25,512 nucleotides of DNA from an uncultured Oscillospiraceae bacterium (GTDB lineage: Bacteria; Bacillota; Clostridia; Oscillospirales; Oscillospiraceae): contig CAKTOH010000021.1 of NCBI GenBank assembly GCA_934589705.1, positions 1 to 25,512 of the forward strand. Reading direction: 5' to 3'. Below, piece after piece: positions 1 through 5,398 of this stretch. A program made the position numbers and the translations under genes. The notes under the pieces are model-generated. The model worked only from the letters and a program-made list of their open reading frames with translations, had not been told where the DNA came from and ran no database searches. Each line of letters begins with the position of its first letter. The first letter of the stretch is position 1.

Positions 1-106
1 GATTTTTGACTGAGGGATTGTCAAATTGCACGTTATTGAGAGTGCCCAGAAAAGTAGGAGTTCTGATCCCCTCAGTCATGGCCTTGCGGGAGACGGTCAT
101 GACAGC
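1..106 (+). repeat. Dispersed repeat family A, copy 1 (truncated by window edge)
   Basis: The block starting GATTTTTGACTGAGGGATTG is closely matched at 14783 onward (same strand) and on the reverse strand near 23828-23931. Shared landmarks are AGTGCCCAGAAAA, TTCTGATCCCCTCAGTCA and, with copy 3 only, the segment CTTGCGGGAGACGG at 83-96. It is followed by a hairpin at 105-129 (GCTCCCCTT pairing with AAGGGGAGC). Reading frames crossing it are repeat shadows and have no ribosome binding site or family resemblance. Confidence 0.8.
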
Positions 107-188
107 TCCCCTTGATCAGCAAGGGGAGCCTTTTGCCCCTTTACACAAGGCGGGCTTTTCCCGTTTTCGCAAATTCCACGAAAACAGG

Positions 189-254
189 CAGACTCCCCAG
201 GGAGAAAGGCGCGCAATTTAGGGAGGCTTGCGCGTTTTCGTCCTGGGGAGTCTG
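189..254. repeat. Inverted repeat, 13-bp arms
   Basis: CAGACTCCCCAGG (189-201) is the exact reverse complement of CCTGGGGAGTCTG (242-254). The interior also holds complementary GCGCGCAA / TTGCGCG segments, so the whole stretch can fold as one long hairpin. It lies between family A copy 1 and the 163-bp element, in a region with no gene. Confidence 0.75.
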
Positions 255-268
255 TCGCTTGGGGGATT

Positions 269-431
269 GGGAACCTCTGATTAAATCGGCAAGAGCTGGG
301 AGCGAGAGATTTTTCTCTAGCCGAAGGGTTCAAAAGTGGAGGAATACTGTATGTATTTCCCACTTTTGAACCTGCACGGATAGGGAAAAAGATCCGCTAT
401 CCAGCCGCAGACGATTTATTCAGAGGTTCCC
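269..431. mobile_element. 163-bp MITE-like element with terminal inverted repeats
   Basis: The ends are 20-bp inverted repeats with one mismatch: GGGAACCTCTGATTAAATCG at 269-288 against the reverse complement of 412-431. Inside is a second perfect 13-bp inverted repeat, GGTTCAAAAGTGG (327-339) with CCACTTTTGAACC (360-372). There is no coding capacity, so movement would need a transposase elsewhere. No clear target-site duplication was recognised. A single end-like match (12 bases, TCAGAGGTTCCC) occurs at 5388-5399. Confidence 0.6.
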
Positions 432-520
432 CAGAGGGGGTTATCAGAAAAGGATAGGAAGCAGGCGGTTTCAGATGGACCGGAAATTCCCGGCTTTCAG
501 AAGGAAGTCCGATCTCTTTC

Positions 521-538
521 GGTTAGCATATGCTAACC
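521..538. promoter_or_regulatory. Candidate DtxR-family operator box (leftward promoter)
   Basis: GGTTAGCATATGCTAACC is a perfect 18-bp palindrome. Its arms and 4-base spacer match the boxes in front of the DtxR-type gene (GGTTAGC-N4-GCTAACC at 2812-2829). It lies 8 bases beyond the -10 of a leftward promoter at 547-575, nearly the same placement as at the regulator's own promoter. Binding by the regulator encoded at 2355-2732 is inferred from the shared motif. Confidence 0.6.
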
Positions 539-546
539 ATGGCTAT

Positions 547-575
547 ATAATAACCGATGATTCAGATTTTGTCAA
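547..575 (-). promoter_or_regulatory. Leftward sigma-A promoter without a visible gene
   Basis: On the minus strand TTGACA (575-570) is followed by exactly 17 bases and TATTAT (552-547). Transcription would start near 540, inside or next to the palindromic box at 521-538, and run left. No credible minus-strand gene is found between 520 and 1, which is filled by repeats. Confidence 0.5.
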
Positions 576-607
576 TCTTTTTTTACAAATTTTCCGAAAT
601 TTTTTTG

Positions 608-636
608 TTGACAACGGCAACGCCTCGCGCTATAAT
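608..636 (+). promoter_or_regulatory. Consensus sigma-A promoter of the marR-tauE operon
   Basis: TTGACA (608-613), a 17-base spacer and TATAAT (631-636) match the sigma-A consensus perfectly. The expected start near 643 falls inside the palindrome at 639-665. Such a strong promoter fits an operon that is normally held off by a repressor. Confidence 0.8.
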
Positions 637-638
637 AC

Positions 639-665
639 TTCAAAATTGAATGATTCAATTTTGAA
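639..665. promoter_or_regulatory. Perfect 12-bp inverted repeat, candidate MarR operator
   Basis: TTCAAAATTGAA (639-650), spacer TGA, and TTCAATTTTGAA (654-665) form a perfect inverted repeat starting 3 bases after the -10 box and ending 21 bases before the marR start codon. The position, over the transcription start of a gene for a MarR-family protein, is typical of autorepression. Binding itself is inferred. Confidence 0.6.
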
Positions 666-686
666 TATTTAAAAGGAGGCAAGTCC

Positions 687-1124
687 ATGGTTTTCAGCAT
701 TACCATTGTCCGGAAGTTCAACCAGGCCTACAGTGCGGTCTGCAAGCCTCTGTGCCGGGAGCTGGAGCTGCCCCAAACGGCCTTCGACATTCTCATGTTC
801 CTGGGCAACAATCCCGCCTACAAAACCGCGGGAGAAATCGTGGAGCTGCGCCACATCAAGGCCAACCTGGTCTCCGTCCATGTGGATCGGCTGGTGCAAG
901 AGGGGTACCTGACCCGGCATCCCGTAGCCGGTGACCGGCGAAAAACCGAGCTTCTGTGCACACCGAAAGCCCAGGATGTCATCGCCCGGGGCCGTCAGGT
1001 TCAGGACGCCTTTACCCGGCGGCTGCTGTTGGGCATGAGTGATGCCCAGCGGGAGGCCCTTGCCGACGCGCTGAGTCAAATAGAAACCAATCTCGGTCAG
1101 ATTCTGGAGGAAGAAAAACAATGA
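687..1124 (+). CDS. MarR-family transcriptional regulator
   Basis: This 145-residue protein has the usual MarR length and layout: an N-terminal dimerisation helix, a winged helix-turn-helix at about residues 30-95, and a C-terminal helix. The wing carries the family hallmark GDRRKTELLCTPKA, the counterpart of DRR-x-L-T-x-x-G. The helix-turn-helix includes TAGEIVELRHIKANLVSVHVD. The start at 687 is set by AAAAGGAGG at 671-679. Its stop overlaps the ATG of the downstream exporter gene (ATGA), so the two are translationally coupled. A MarR regulator directly ahead of an exporter usually represses it and releases DNA on binding a ligand. Three cysteines (two near residues 19-23, one in the wing) leave room for redox or sulfur sensing, which is speculation. 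The ligand is unknown. Confidence 0.88.
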   Translation: MVFSITIVRKFNQAYSAVCKPLCRELELPQTAFDILMFLGNNPAYKTAGEIVELRHIKANLVSVHVDRLVQEGYLTRHPVAGDRRKTELLCTPKAQDVIARGRQVQDAFTRRLLLGMSDAQREALADALSQIETNLGQILEEEKQ

Positions 1125-1897
1125 AACTGCTGCTGACAATTGTCGTAACCTTTTTCGCCGGTATGGGCGCGGGCCTGGGCACAGGCTTCGCGGGCATGAG
1201 CGCCGCCGCGGTGATCAGCCCCATGCTCATCACCTTTCTGGGGATGGATCCCTACATGGCCGTGGGCATCGCCCTGTCCTCCGATGTGCTGGCCAGCGCC
1301 ATCTCTGCCTACACCTACCATAAAAACAAAAATCTGGACATCAAAAACGGCCTGATTATGATGCTCAGCGTGTTGCTCTTCACCGTGGTGGGCAGTTACA
1401 TCGCAAGTCTGGTGCCCTCGGCCACCATGGGCGGCTTCTCCGTGTTCATGACCTTTTTGCTTGGCATCAAGTTCATTGTCCGTCCCGTCATGACCACCAA
1501 GGAGGCCATGGCTCAGACCGACGCCAAAAAGCGGGCTGTCCAGTCCGTGATCTGCGGCGTGATCATCGGCTTTATCTGCGGCTTCATCGGCGCCGGCGGC
1601 GGCATGATGATGCTGCTGATCCTCACCAGCGTCATGGGCTATGAGCTGAAAACCGCCGTGGGAACCAGCGTGTTTATTATGACCTTCACCGCTCTGACCG
1701 GCGCGGTGTCTCACTTCGCCATCGGCGGTATGCCGGATATGCTGGTCTGGATTCTGTGCGTGCTCTTCACCCTGCTGTGGGCTCGGATTGCCGCCGTGTT
1801 TGCCAACAAGGCGCAGCCCAAGACCCTGAATCAGGCCACCGGCGTGGTGCTGGTGGTGCTGGGCATCGTCATCATGGGCTTCCAGCTGCTGAAATGA
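1121..1897 (+). CDS. TauE/SafE family sulfite/anion exporter
   Basis: This 258-residue, strongly hydrophobic protein has about seven to eight membrane segments. Its two halves each open with a glycine-rich helix: FFAGMGAGLGTGFAGMSAA near residues 11-29 and GFICGFIGAGGGMMM near 150-164. That duplicated pattern is characteristic of TauE/SafE (DUF81) permeases, which export sulfite, sulfoacetate or related organosulfur anions. A polar loop near residues 125-140 separates the halves. The start codon lies inside the end of marR, with GGAGGAAG at about 1105-1112 as ribosome binding site. A strong terminator follows. Substrate cannot be read from sequence. The MarR partner suggests induction by the exported compound or a toxic relative. 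Confidence 0.85.
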   Translation: MKLLLTIVVTFFAGMGAGLGTGFAGMSAAAVISPMLITFLGMDPYMAVGIALSSDVLASAISAYTYHKNKNLDIKNGLIMMLSVLLFTVVGSYIASLVPSATMGGFSVFMTFLLGIKFIVRPVMTTKEAMAQTDAKKRAVQSVICGVIIGFICGFIGAGGGMMMLLILTSVMGYELKTAVGTSVFIMTFTALTGAVSHFAIGGMPDMLVWILCVLFTLLWARIAAVFANKAQPKTLNQATGVVLVVLGIVIMGFQLLK

Positions 1898-1901
1898 ATA
1901 C

Positions 1902-1947
1902 AAAAAAGCCCTTACAGCACACTTTTCCGCTGCTGTAGGGGCTTTTT
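1902..1947 (+). terminator. Rho-independent terminator of the marR-tauE operon
   Basis: A stem of AAAAAAGCCCTTACAGCA with TGCTGTAGGGGCTTTTT, loop CACTTTTCCGC, begins 5 bases after the exporter stop codon and ends in a T-run. The A-rich 5' arm makes it potentially bidirectional. Confidence 0.85.
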
Positions 1948-2004
1948 CCCGCATTTATGCGTATTCTGCTTGCAATTTGCCGCATTCTGTGATAGGCTGT
2001 GGAT

Positions 2005-2017
2005 GGTGCTGCCAGCA
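2005..2017. repeat. 13-bp inverted repeat flanking the small toxin-like gene (left arm)
   Basis: GGTGCTGCCAGCA here is repeated exactly on the opposite strand at 2253-2265, so a transcript entering from the left and the antisense RNA from the right would share the same near-palindromic 5' segment. Downstream at 2033-2052 is another hairpin, CCCCCGA with TCGGGGG, in the leader of the small ORF. Confidence 0.6.
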
Positions 2018-2100
2018 CCCCGGCAGGCGGTTCCCCCGACTTTTTTCGGGGGTAATAGTCTTCTTTTGCCCCCAATCCACCGTGAGAGGGGGTGGCAGGC

Positions 2101-2196
2101 ATGAATGTTACATGGGAAGGAATTTTTCAATTCTGCATGGTCATTACTGCTGTCATTGCCCTGGTTCGCCAGGATAACAATAACAAGAAGAGATAA
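2101..2196 (+). CDS. 31-residue holin-like membrane peptide (putative type I toxin)
   Basis: This short ORF starts MNVTWEGIFQFCMVI, continues with a hydrophobic stretch to ALVR near residue 23, and ends in a charged tail QDNNNKKR. One short membrane segment with a lysine/arginine C-terminus and an aromatic start (TWEGIFQF) is the typical look of Firmicutes holin-like type I toxins, which insert into the cell's own membrane. A G-rich ribosome binding site (GAGAGGGGGTGG, 2084-2095) lies ahead of ATG 2101. Its stop codon is inside the 5' arm of a perfect 12-bp hairpin at 2188-2227, and a convergent promoter at 2278-2306 would give an antisense RNA. The family match is from memory of such peptides. 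An alternative is a non-toxic small membrane protein. Confidence 0.6.
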   Translation: MNVTWEGIFQFCMVITAVIALVRQDNNNKKR

Positions 2197-2227
2197 CCGC
2201 CCTCTACCAAAGTAACGGTTATCTCTT
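2188..2227. terminator. Hairpin shared by toxin mRNA 3' end and antisense RNA
   Basis: AAGAGATAACCG (2188-2199) pairs perfectly with CGGTTATCTCTT (2216-2227) around a 15-base loop. It overlaps the last codons and stop of the 31-residue ORF. Neither side has a strong T-run, so it may act as a bidirectional, weak terminator or as the site where the two convergent RNAs pair. Confidence 0.55.
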
Positions 2228-2271
2228 AACCTAGTCCTTGGGGGAGCCGACCTGCTGGCAGCACCCTCTTC
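2200..2271 (-). ncRNA. Putative antisense antitoxin RNA
   Basis: The leftward promoter at 2278-2306 would start an RNA near 2271 that runs toward and through the 3' end of the small toxin-like ORF. No ORF with a ribosome binding site lies in its first part. The 5' segment contains GGTGCTGCCAGCA (2265-2253), also present upstream of the toxin ORF. The 3' end is unknown: I give the minimum extent up to the shared hairpin, and the RNA probably extends into it. Confidence 0.45.
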
Positions 2272-2277
2272 GTCTAT

Positions 2278-2306
2278 ACTATACCCCGATTTGGGTCTTT
2301 TGTCAA
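2278..2306 (-). promoter_or_regulatory. Leftward promoter facing the toxin-like ORF
   Basis: On the minus strand TTGACA (2306-2301), a 17-base spacer and TATAGT (2283-2278) form a near-consensus sigma-A promoter. It points at the 31-codon ORF and at no protein gene on its own strand until the TauE gene region, so an RNA product is the likely output. Confidence 0.65.
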
Positions 2307-2354
2307 CTGCTCCGTCTTCCGGCGGGCACATTTTTTGATGAGAGATTTTCCCGC

Positions 2355-2732
2355 CTAAATATGCGCTTCATTCCGGTCGTTGAATCGGTGGAAAGCCTGG
2401 TAGCTCTGCTGGCTCAGCTCCCGCTCAATTTTCAGGGCATCCTGGGCAGCGATTTCGCCCGGCACCCCCAGGCTTTCCAGCAGACACTGCACCGTATCCA
2501 GCCGCTGACAGATAGATTCGGCGATTTCTGCCCCCTTGGGCGTCAGCGTGAGAATGTGGTGCTCCCCAACGGACACATAGCCCTCTTCCTGAAGCTGCTT
2601 GATGAACACGCAGACCGTGGCTCTGGAAACTCCCAGATCCCGGGCCAGCTCCGCGGCACGGACAGGCTTTACCTGGCTCAGGCAGTGGATTCGCCGGAGA
2701 TAATCCTCCAGCCGGCTGTTTTCTTTGGGCAT
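2355..2732 (-). CDS. DtxR/MntR-family metal-dependent repressor
   Basis: This 125-residue protein begins PKENSRLEDYLRRIHCLSQ, the family's typical N-terminal helix. A winged helix-turn-helix follows (RAAELARDLGVSRATVCVFI, residues about 25-44, wing YVSVGEHHILTLTPKGAEIA). The remainder is a short dimerisation domain with metal-ligand candidates near C75, E89, C/H-like positions and the C-terminal HRFNDRNEAH. It lacks the SH3-like third domain, so it resembles MntR-length members. AAGGAAGGG just upstream supports the start. Two GCTAACC-type palindromes lie between its promoter and start codon, so it probably represses itself when iron or manganese is plentiful. Which metal it senses is not decided by the sequence. 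Confidence 0.8.
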   Translation of the reverse strand: MPKENSRLEDYLRRIHCLSQVKPVRAAELARDLGVSRATVCVFIKQLQEEGYVSVGEHHILTLTPKGAEIAESICQRLDTVQCLLESLGVPGEIAAQDALKIERELSQQSYQAFHRFNDRNEAHI

Positions 2733-2778
2733 AGGGGTCCCTTCCTTCTTTTTCGGATGATGCGGGGAATCATAAGGC

Positions 2779-2796
2779 GATTAGCGAAAGCTAACC
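2779..2796. promoter_or_regulatory. DtxR-type box 1 (imperfect) in the regulator's leader
   Basis: GATTAGCGAAAGCTAACC has the 7-4-7 layout of the other two boxes with one arm base changed. It lies about 45 bases upstream of the regulator's start codon, within the transcribed leader, and may extend repressor occupancy past the start site. Confidence 0.5.
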
Positions 2797-2810
2797 GCTC
2801 GGGAGGCACT

Positions 2811-2830
2811 AGGTTAGCTTTCGCTAACCT
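2811..2830. promoter_or_regulatory. DtxR-type box 2 (perfect) over the transcription start
   Basis: AGGTTAGCTTTCGCTAACCT has perfect 8-bp arms and a 4-base spacer. It begins 6 bases after the -10 box of the regulator's promoter. The GGTTAG/CTAACC arms recall the known DtxR/IdeR operator, but the 4-base centre is longer than in the classical site. Confidence 0.65.
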
Positions 2831-2836
2831 TCCCCC

Positions 2837-2865
2837 ATCATACACGATTTTCCTTCCTTTGTCAA
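2837..2865 (-). promoter_or_regulatory. Promoter of the DtxR-type gene
   Basis: On the minus strand TTGACA (2865-2860), a 17-base spacer and TATGAT (2842-2837). The start near 2830 coincides with box 2, giving a simple autoregulation design. Confidence 0.75.
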
Positions 2866-2881
2866 GGGGCGGATTTTCTCC

Positions 2882-2910
2882 TTTCCAATCCCGACAAACT
2901 ATGATACAAT
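2882..2910 (+). promoter_or_regulatory. Promoter of the MoxR-VWA operon (extended -10)
   Basis: TACAAT (2905-2910) is preceded by TG at the extended -10 position and by TTTCCA (2882-2887) at a 17-base distance. ATATTC / GAATAT (2909-2925) forms a small inverted repeat at the start site. AAGGAG follows 8 bases before the ATG. It is divergent from the regulator promoter, 16 bases away. Confidence 0.55.
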
Positions 2911-2943
2911 ATTCTTACAGAATATGATTAAGGAGCTTGCCCT

Positions 2944-3846
2944 ATGACCTATGAAGAACTGAAAGCCAAAATGGACGAGAGCCATTATATTTACGACGAA
3001 ACCCTGGCCACGGTGCTGTTCGTCGCCCTCCAGCTGGGTCGCCCCCTGCTCATTGAGGGCGCGGCAGGCGTGGGCAAAACGGAGGTGGCCAAGGTCATGG
3101 CCGCCGCCCTTGACCGGGAGCTGGTGCGGCTGCAATGCTACGAAGGCCTGGACGAGAGCAAGGCTCTGTACGAGTGGAACTATCAGAAGCAGCTGCTTTC
3201 CATCCAGGTGAACATGAACACCCAGGATCGGGACAGCCTGACAAAGAGCTTGTTCAGCGACGAATACCTGCTGGAACGGCCGCTGCTCCAATCCATCCGG
3301 TCGGAGAAGCCGGTGGTGCTGCTCATCGACGAGATTGACAAGGCCGACGAGGAATTCGAGGCCTTCCTGCTGGAGCTGCTGTCCGAAATGCAGGTGACCA
3401 TTCCGGAAATCGGCACGGTGAAGGCAAAATCCATTCCCTTCGTGGTGCTCACCTCCAACCGGGCACGGCCCCTCAGCGAGGCTCTGCGCCGCCGGTGCGC
3501 CTATCTCTACATCGAGTATCCGGATATGAATAAAGAGCTGGCAATTCTGCGGGCCAAGCTGCCCCATGTGGACGACCGGCTCTGCGCCCAGGTAGCCCTG
3601 GCGGTGCAGAAGCTCCGCTCCAACGAGATGATCCTCAAGAAGCCCTCCATTGCCGAGACCCTGGACTGGGCGGCGGCTCTGGACGCTCTGGGCATCCGGG
3701 AGCTGACCCCGGACGCGCTGCGGCAAACCGCCGGTTTTGTGCTGAAAAACAACGAAGATCTGGCTGCCATGGACTTGGAGGCCGATCCGGAGCCCAGTCA
3801 CACCTGCACCTGCGGCGGCAGCTGCGGAGGACATCATCATGACTGA
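2944..3846 (+). CDS. MoxR-family AAA+ ATPase with Cys/His tail
   Basis: A 300-residue AAA+ ATPase of the MoxR/CoxD type. Visible are Walker A GAAGVGKT (39-46), Walker B VLLIDEIDKAD (125-135), sensor-1 LTSNRARPLS (169-178) and an arginine-finger region LRRRCAY (181-187). Such ATPases pair with VWA-domain proteins to remodel or mature metalloenzymes. The best-studied case is CoxD/CoxE, acting on the Mo/Cu centre of CO dehydrogenase. The protein ends in an unusual tail HTCTCGGSCGGHHHD (286-300), with three cysteines and three histidines, which looks able to bind a metal. The same codons carry the ribosome binding site (GCGGAGGA) of the next gene, which overlaps by 8 bases, so part of the tail may simply reflect that constraint. 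No client enzyme is encoded nearby. Confidence 0.85.
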   Translation: MTYEELKAKMDESHYIYDETLATVLFVALQLGRPLLIEGAAGVGKTEVAKVMAAALDRELVRLQCYEGLDESKALYEWNYQKQLLSIQVNMNTQDRDSLTKSLFSDEYLLERPLLQSIRSEKPVVLLIDEIDKADEEFEAFLLELLSEMQVTIPEIGTVKAKSIPFVVLTSNRARPLSEALRRRCAYLYIEYPDMNKELAILRAKLPHVDDRLCAQVALAVQKLRSNEMILKKPSIAETLDWAAALDALGIRELTPDALRQTAGFVLKNNEDLAAMDLEADPEPSHTCTCGGSCGGHHHD

Positions 3847-5116
3847 GCCCGGGGTCTACCTGGAAAAGCTCTCTGCCTTCTCCCGGATTCTGCGCATGGA
3901 GGGACTGGCTGTCAGCCCCAAGGAAACCGAGGACGCCGGGCGGCTGCTGATCGCCCTGGGTCTTGCCGACCGGGAGCAGGTAAAAACCGCCCTGCGGACG
4001 GTTTACGCCAAATCCCGGGAGGAGCAGCTGTCCTTCGACCGGGCCTTTGACGGCTTTTTCCTCTCCGAGGAGGCCATGCGCCGCCAGGCGAAGGAGGCCA
4101 TGGAGCGGGAGCAGGAATTGCAGCAGCACCAGCAGGAGGCCGAGGAGGAATTGCAGCTTTCCGGTAAGCCCATGGACTTGAGCGACGAGCAGCGGCAGAC
4201 CTATGCCGCCATGCCCGAAGAAGCCCGGCAGCGGCTGCGGAATTTCATGGAAAAGTACCGGGGCACCGCCGAGCGGAATCCCCAGCTTTACAGTGAGTTT
4301 ATTCACTCGGTCTTTGCCAAGACCCTGATGGAGCAGCAGATGCTTCTGGAAAACGCCGGGGCGGGAGCCCAGGCCCTGGATCCGGAAATCGGCATTCTCT
4401 ACCGGGACATTTCCGAGTTCAAGGACACGGAGATTCCCAAAGCCATCGATCTGATTCAGAGTGTGGCTCGGCAGATCAACGGGGAGCTTTCCGCCAAAAG
4501 GCGAGCCGGAGGCCACACGGGAAAGCTGGATTTCCGGCGCACCATCCGGAAGGGACTGGAAACCGGCGGCAGCTTCTACCGGCTGCGCTACCGGAAAAAG
4601 CGGGCCCATCGGCGGCATCTGGTGCTGCTGTGCGACGTTTCCGGCTCCATGGTGCAGTTTTCCGAGTTTGCCCTCCGGTTTATCCAGAGCTTAAATCAGG
4701 TTTCCGACAATTCCCGCACCTTTCTGTTCTCTGAAGCCATCACCGAGGCGGATGCCTTCCAGCTGCAAAATATGGATTCCTTCCGCTCCTTTGTCCGGGA
4801 TTCCGGAATTTACGGCAAGGGCACGGACTTAGGCACCGCCCTGGAATATCTGTGCAGCCGCCGGCCGCCGGTGCTGAACGGAGCCACCACTCTGCTGATT
4901 CTGTCGGACACCAAGACCATCGACCAGTCCCGGGCCCTGGCGGCTCTGGGGGAGGCCAAGCGGCAGGCAGGCCGGGTGATTTTCCTGAATCCCATTCCCA
5001 AGGGGAAGTGGAAGTATGTTCGCAGTATCCAGAGCACGGCTGCGGTGTGCCCCATGGTGCCATGCAGCACTCTTCAGGAGCTGGCTTCTGCCTGCCGGAA
5101 GCTGACGGTGCAGTAA
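3839..5116 (+). CDS. CoxE-like VWA-domain protein
   Basis: A 425-residue partner of the MoxR ATPase. The N-terminal half is helical and charged, with a probable coiled coil near residues 75-110 rich in Q and E. The C-terminal half is a von Willebrand A domain opening at HLVLLCDVSGSM (260-271), which supplies the MIDAS metal site D266-x-S268-x-S270. T329 in GKGTDLGTAL and D357 in LILSDTKT complete it. The arrangement and length match the VWA/CoxE family. It has no signal peptide, so it acts in the cytoplasm. Translation is coupled to the ATPase by an 8-base overlap. Its client is unknown. Candidates are a molybdenum hydroxylase or another metalloenzyme encoded elsewhere. Confidence 0.85.
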   Translation: MTEPGVYLEKLSAFSRILRMEGLAVSPKETEDAGRLLIALGLADREQVKTALRTVYAKSREEQLSFDRAFDGFFLSEEAMRRQAKEAMEREQELQQHQQEAEEELQLSGKPMDLSDEQRQTYAAMPEEARQRLRNFMEKYRGTAERNPQLYSEFIHSVFAKTLMEQQMLLENAGAGAQALDPEIGILYRDISEFKDTEIPKAIDLIQSVARQINGELSAKRRAGGHTGKLDFRRTIRKGLETGGSFYRLRYRKKRAHRRHLVLLCDVSGSMVQFSEFALRFIQSLNQVSDNSRTFLFSEAITEADAFQLQNMDSFRSFVRDSGIYGKGTDLGTALEYLCSRRPPVLNGATTLLILSDTKTIDQSRALAALGEAKRQAGRVIFLNPIPKGKWKYVRSIQSTAAVCPMVPCSTLQELASACRKLTVQ

Positions 5117-5132
5117 TTACATAATTTTATAC

Positions 5133-5287
5133 TGAACTCCAATTAAAATCTTTAAAAAAGATTTTAATTGCCTGAAGGGCATGGAGTTCATATGAGACTT
5201 GTTTTGTGATTTCTTTCCTTATAAATCACAAAACTGGCAGCGCCTTCAGGCGATGCCTTCCTGATTAAAATTAAGATTTTAATCAGG
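5133..5287. other. Structured intergenic element with interleaved hairpins
   Basis: Five pairings were found. TGAACTCCA (5133-5141) pairs with TGGAGTTCA (5182-5190). AATTAAAATCTTT (5141-5153) pairs with 5157-5169. GCCTGAAGG (5170-5178) pairs with CCTTCAGGC (5243-5251). TTTTGTGATTT (5202-5212) pairs with 5223-5233. CCTGATTAAAAT (5260-5271) pairs with 5276-5287. The first and third pairings interleave, so a pseudoknot-type fold is possible if the RNA uses both. The first and last hairpins share ATTAAAAT/AGATTTTAAT, so they could also pair with each other. It sits between the VWA stop codon and the operon terminator. It could be a mobile repeat or a structured 3' region. No known RNA family was recognised. 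Confidence 0.6.
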
Positions 5288-5298
5288 AAATAGTATTA

Positions 5299-5327
5299 GG
5301 GGGTGCCCGGTGGGCACCCCCTTTTTT
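5299..5327 (+). terminator. Rho-independent terminator of the MoxR-VWA operon
   Basis: GGGGGTGCCC (5299-5308), loop GGT, GGGCACCCCC (5312-5321) and six T. The very strong stem with a T-run marks the end of the plus-strand operon. Confidence 0.92.
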
Positions 5328-5398
5328 CTTACATAAACCAGGTCAGCGTCTGACCGCCGTAGTCGAAGCAGCCGTCATTCTTTTCTTTCAGAGGTTCC

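Noticed and set aside
97..369. Overlapping short frames on both strands at the left edge
   Set aside because: They run through repeat A, the hairpin and the MITE-like element, with no ribosome binding site and no recognisable protein.
1970..1998. Plus-strand promoter for the 31-codon toxin-like ORF (TTGCAA-17-TAGGCT)
   Set aside because: The -10 matches only three of six consensus bases, so I mention it in the finding but do not list it as a feature.
2238..2927. 229-codon plus-strand frame
   Set aside because: It is antisense to the DtxR-type gene and crosses two leftward promoters and both operator boxes. The minus-strand product is clearly a winged-helix regulator.
5331..5398. A protein-like C-terminal peptide (DGCFDYGGQTLTWFM) readable on the minus strand just after the leucine-rich-repeat stop, in a shifted frame
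   Set aside because: Only about 22 codons, no start, and no way to tell a remnant from chance. It would need a comparison with longer homologues of the repeat protein.
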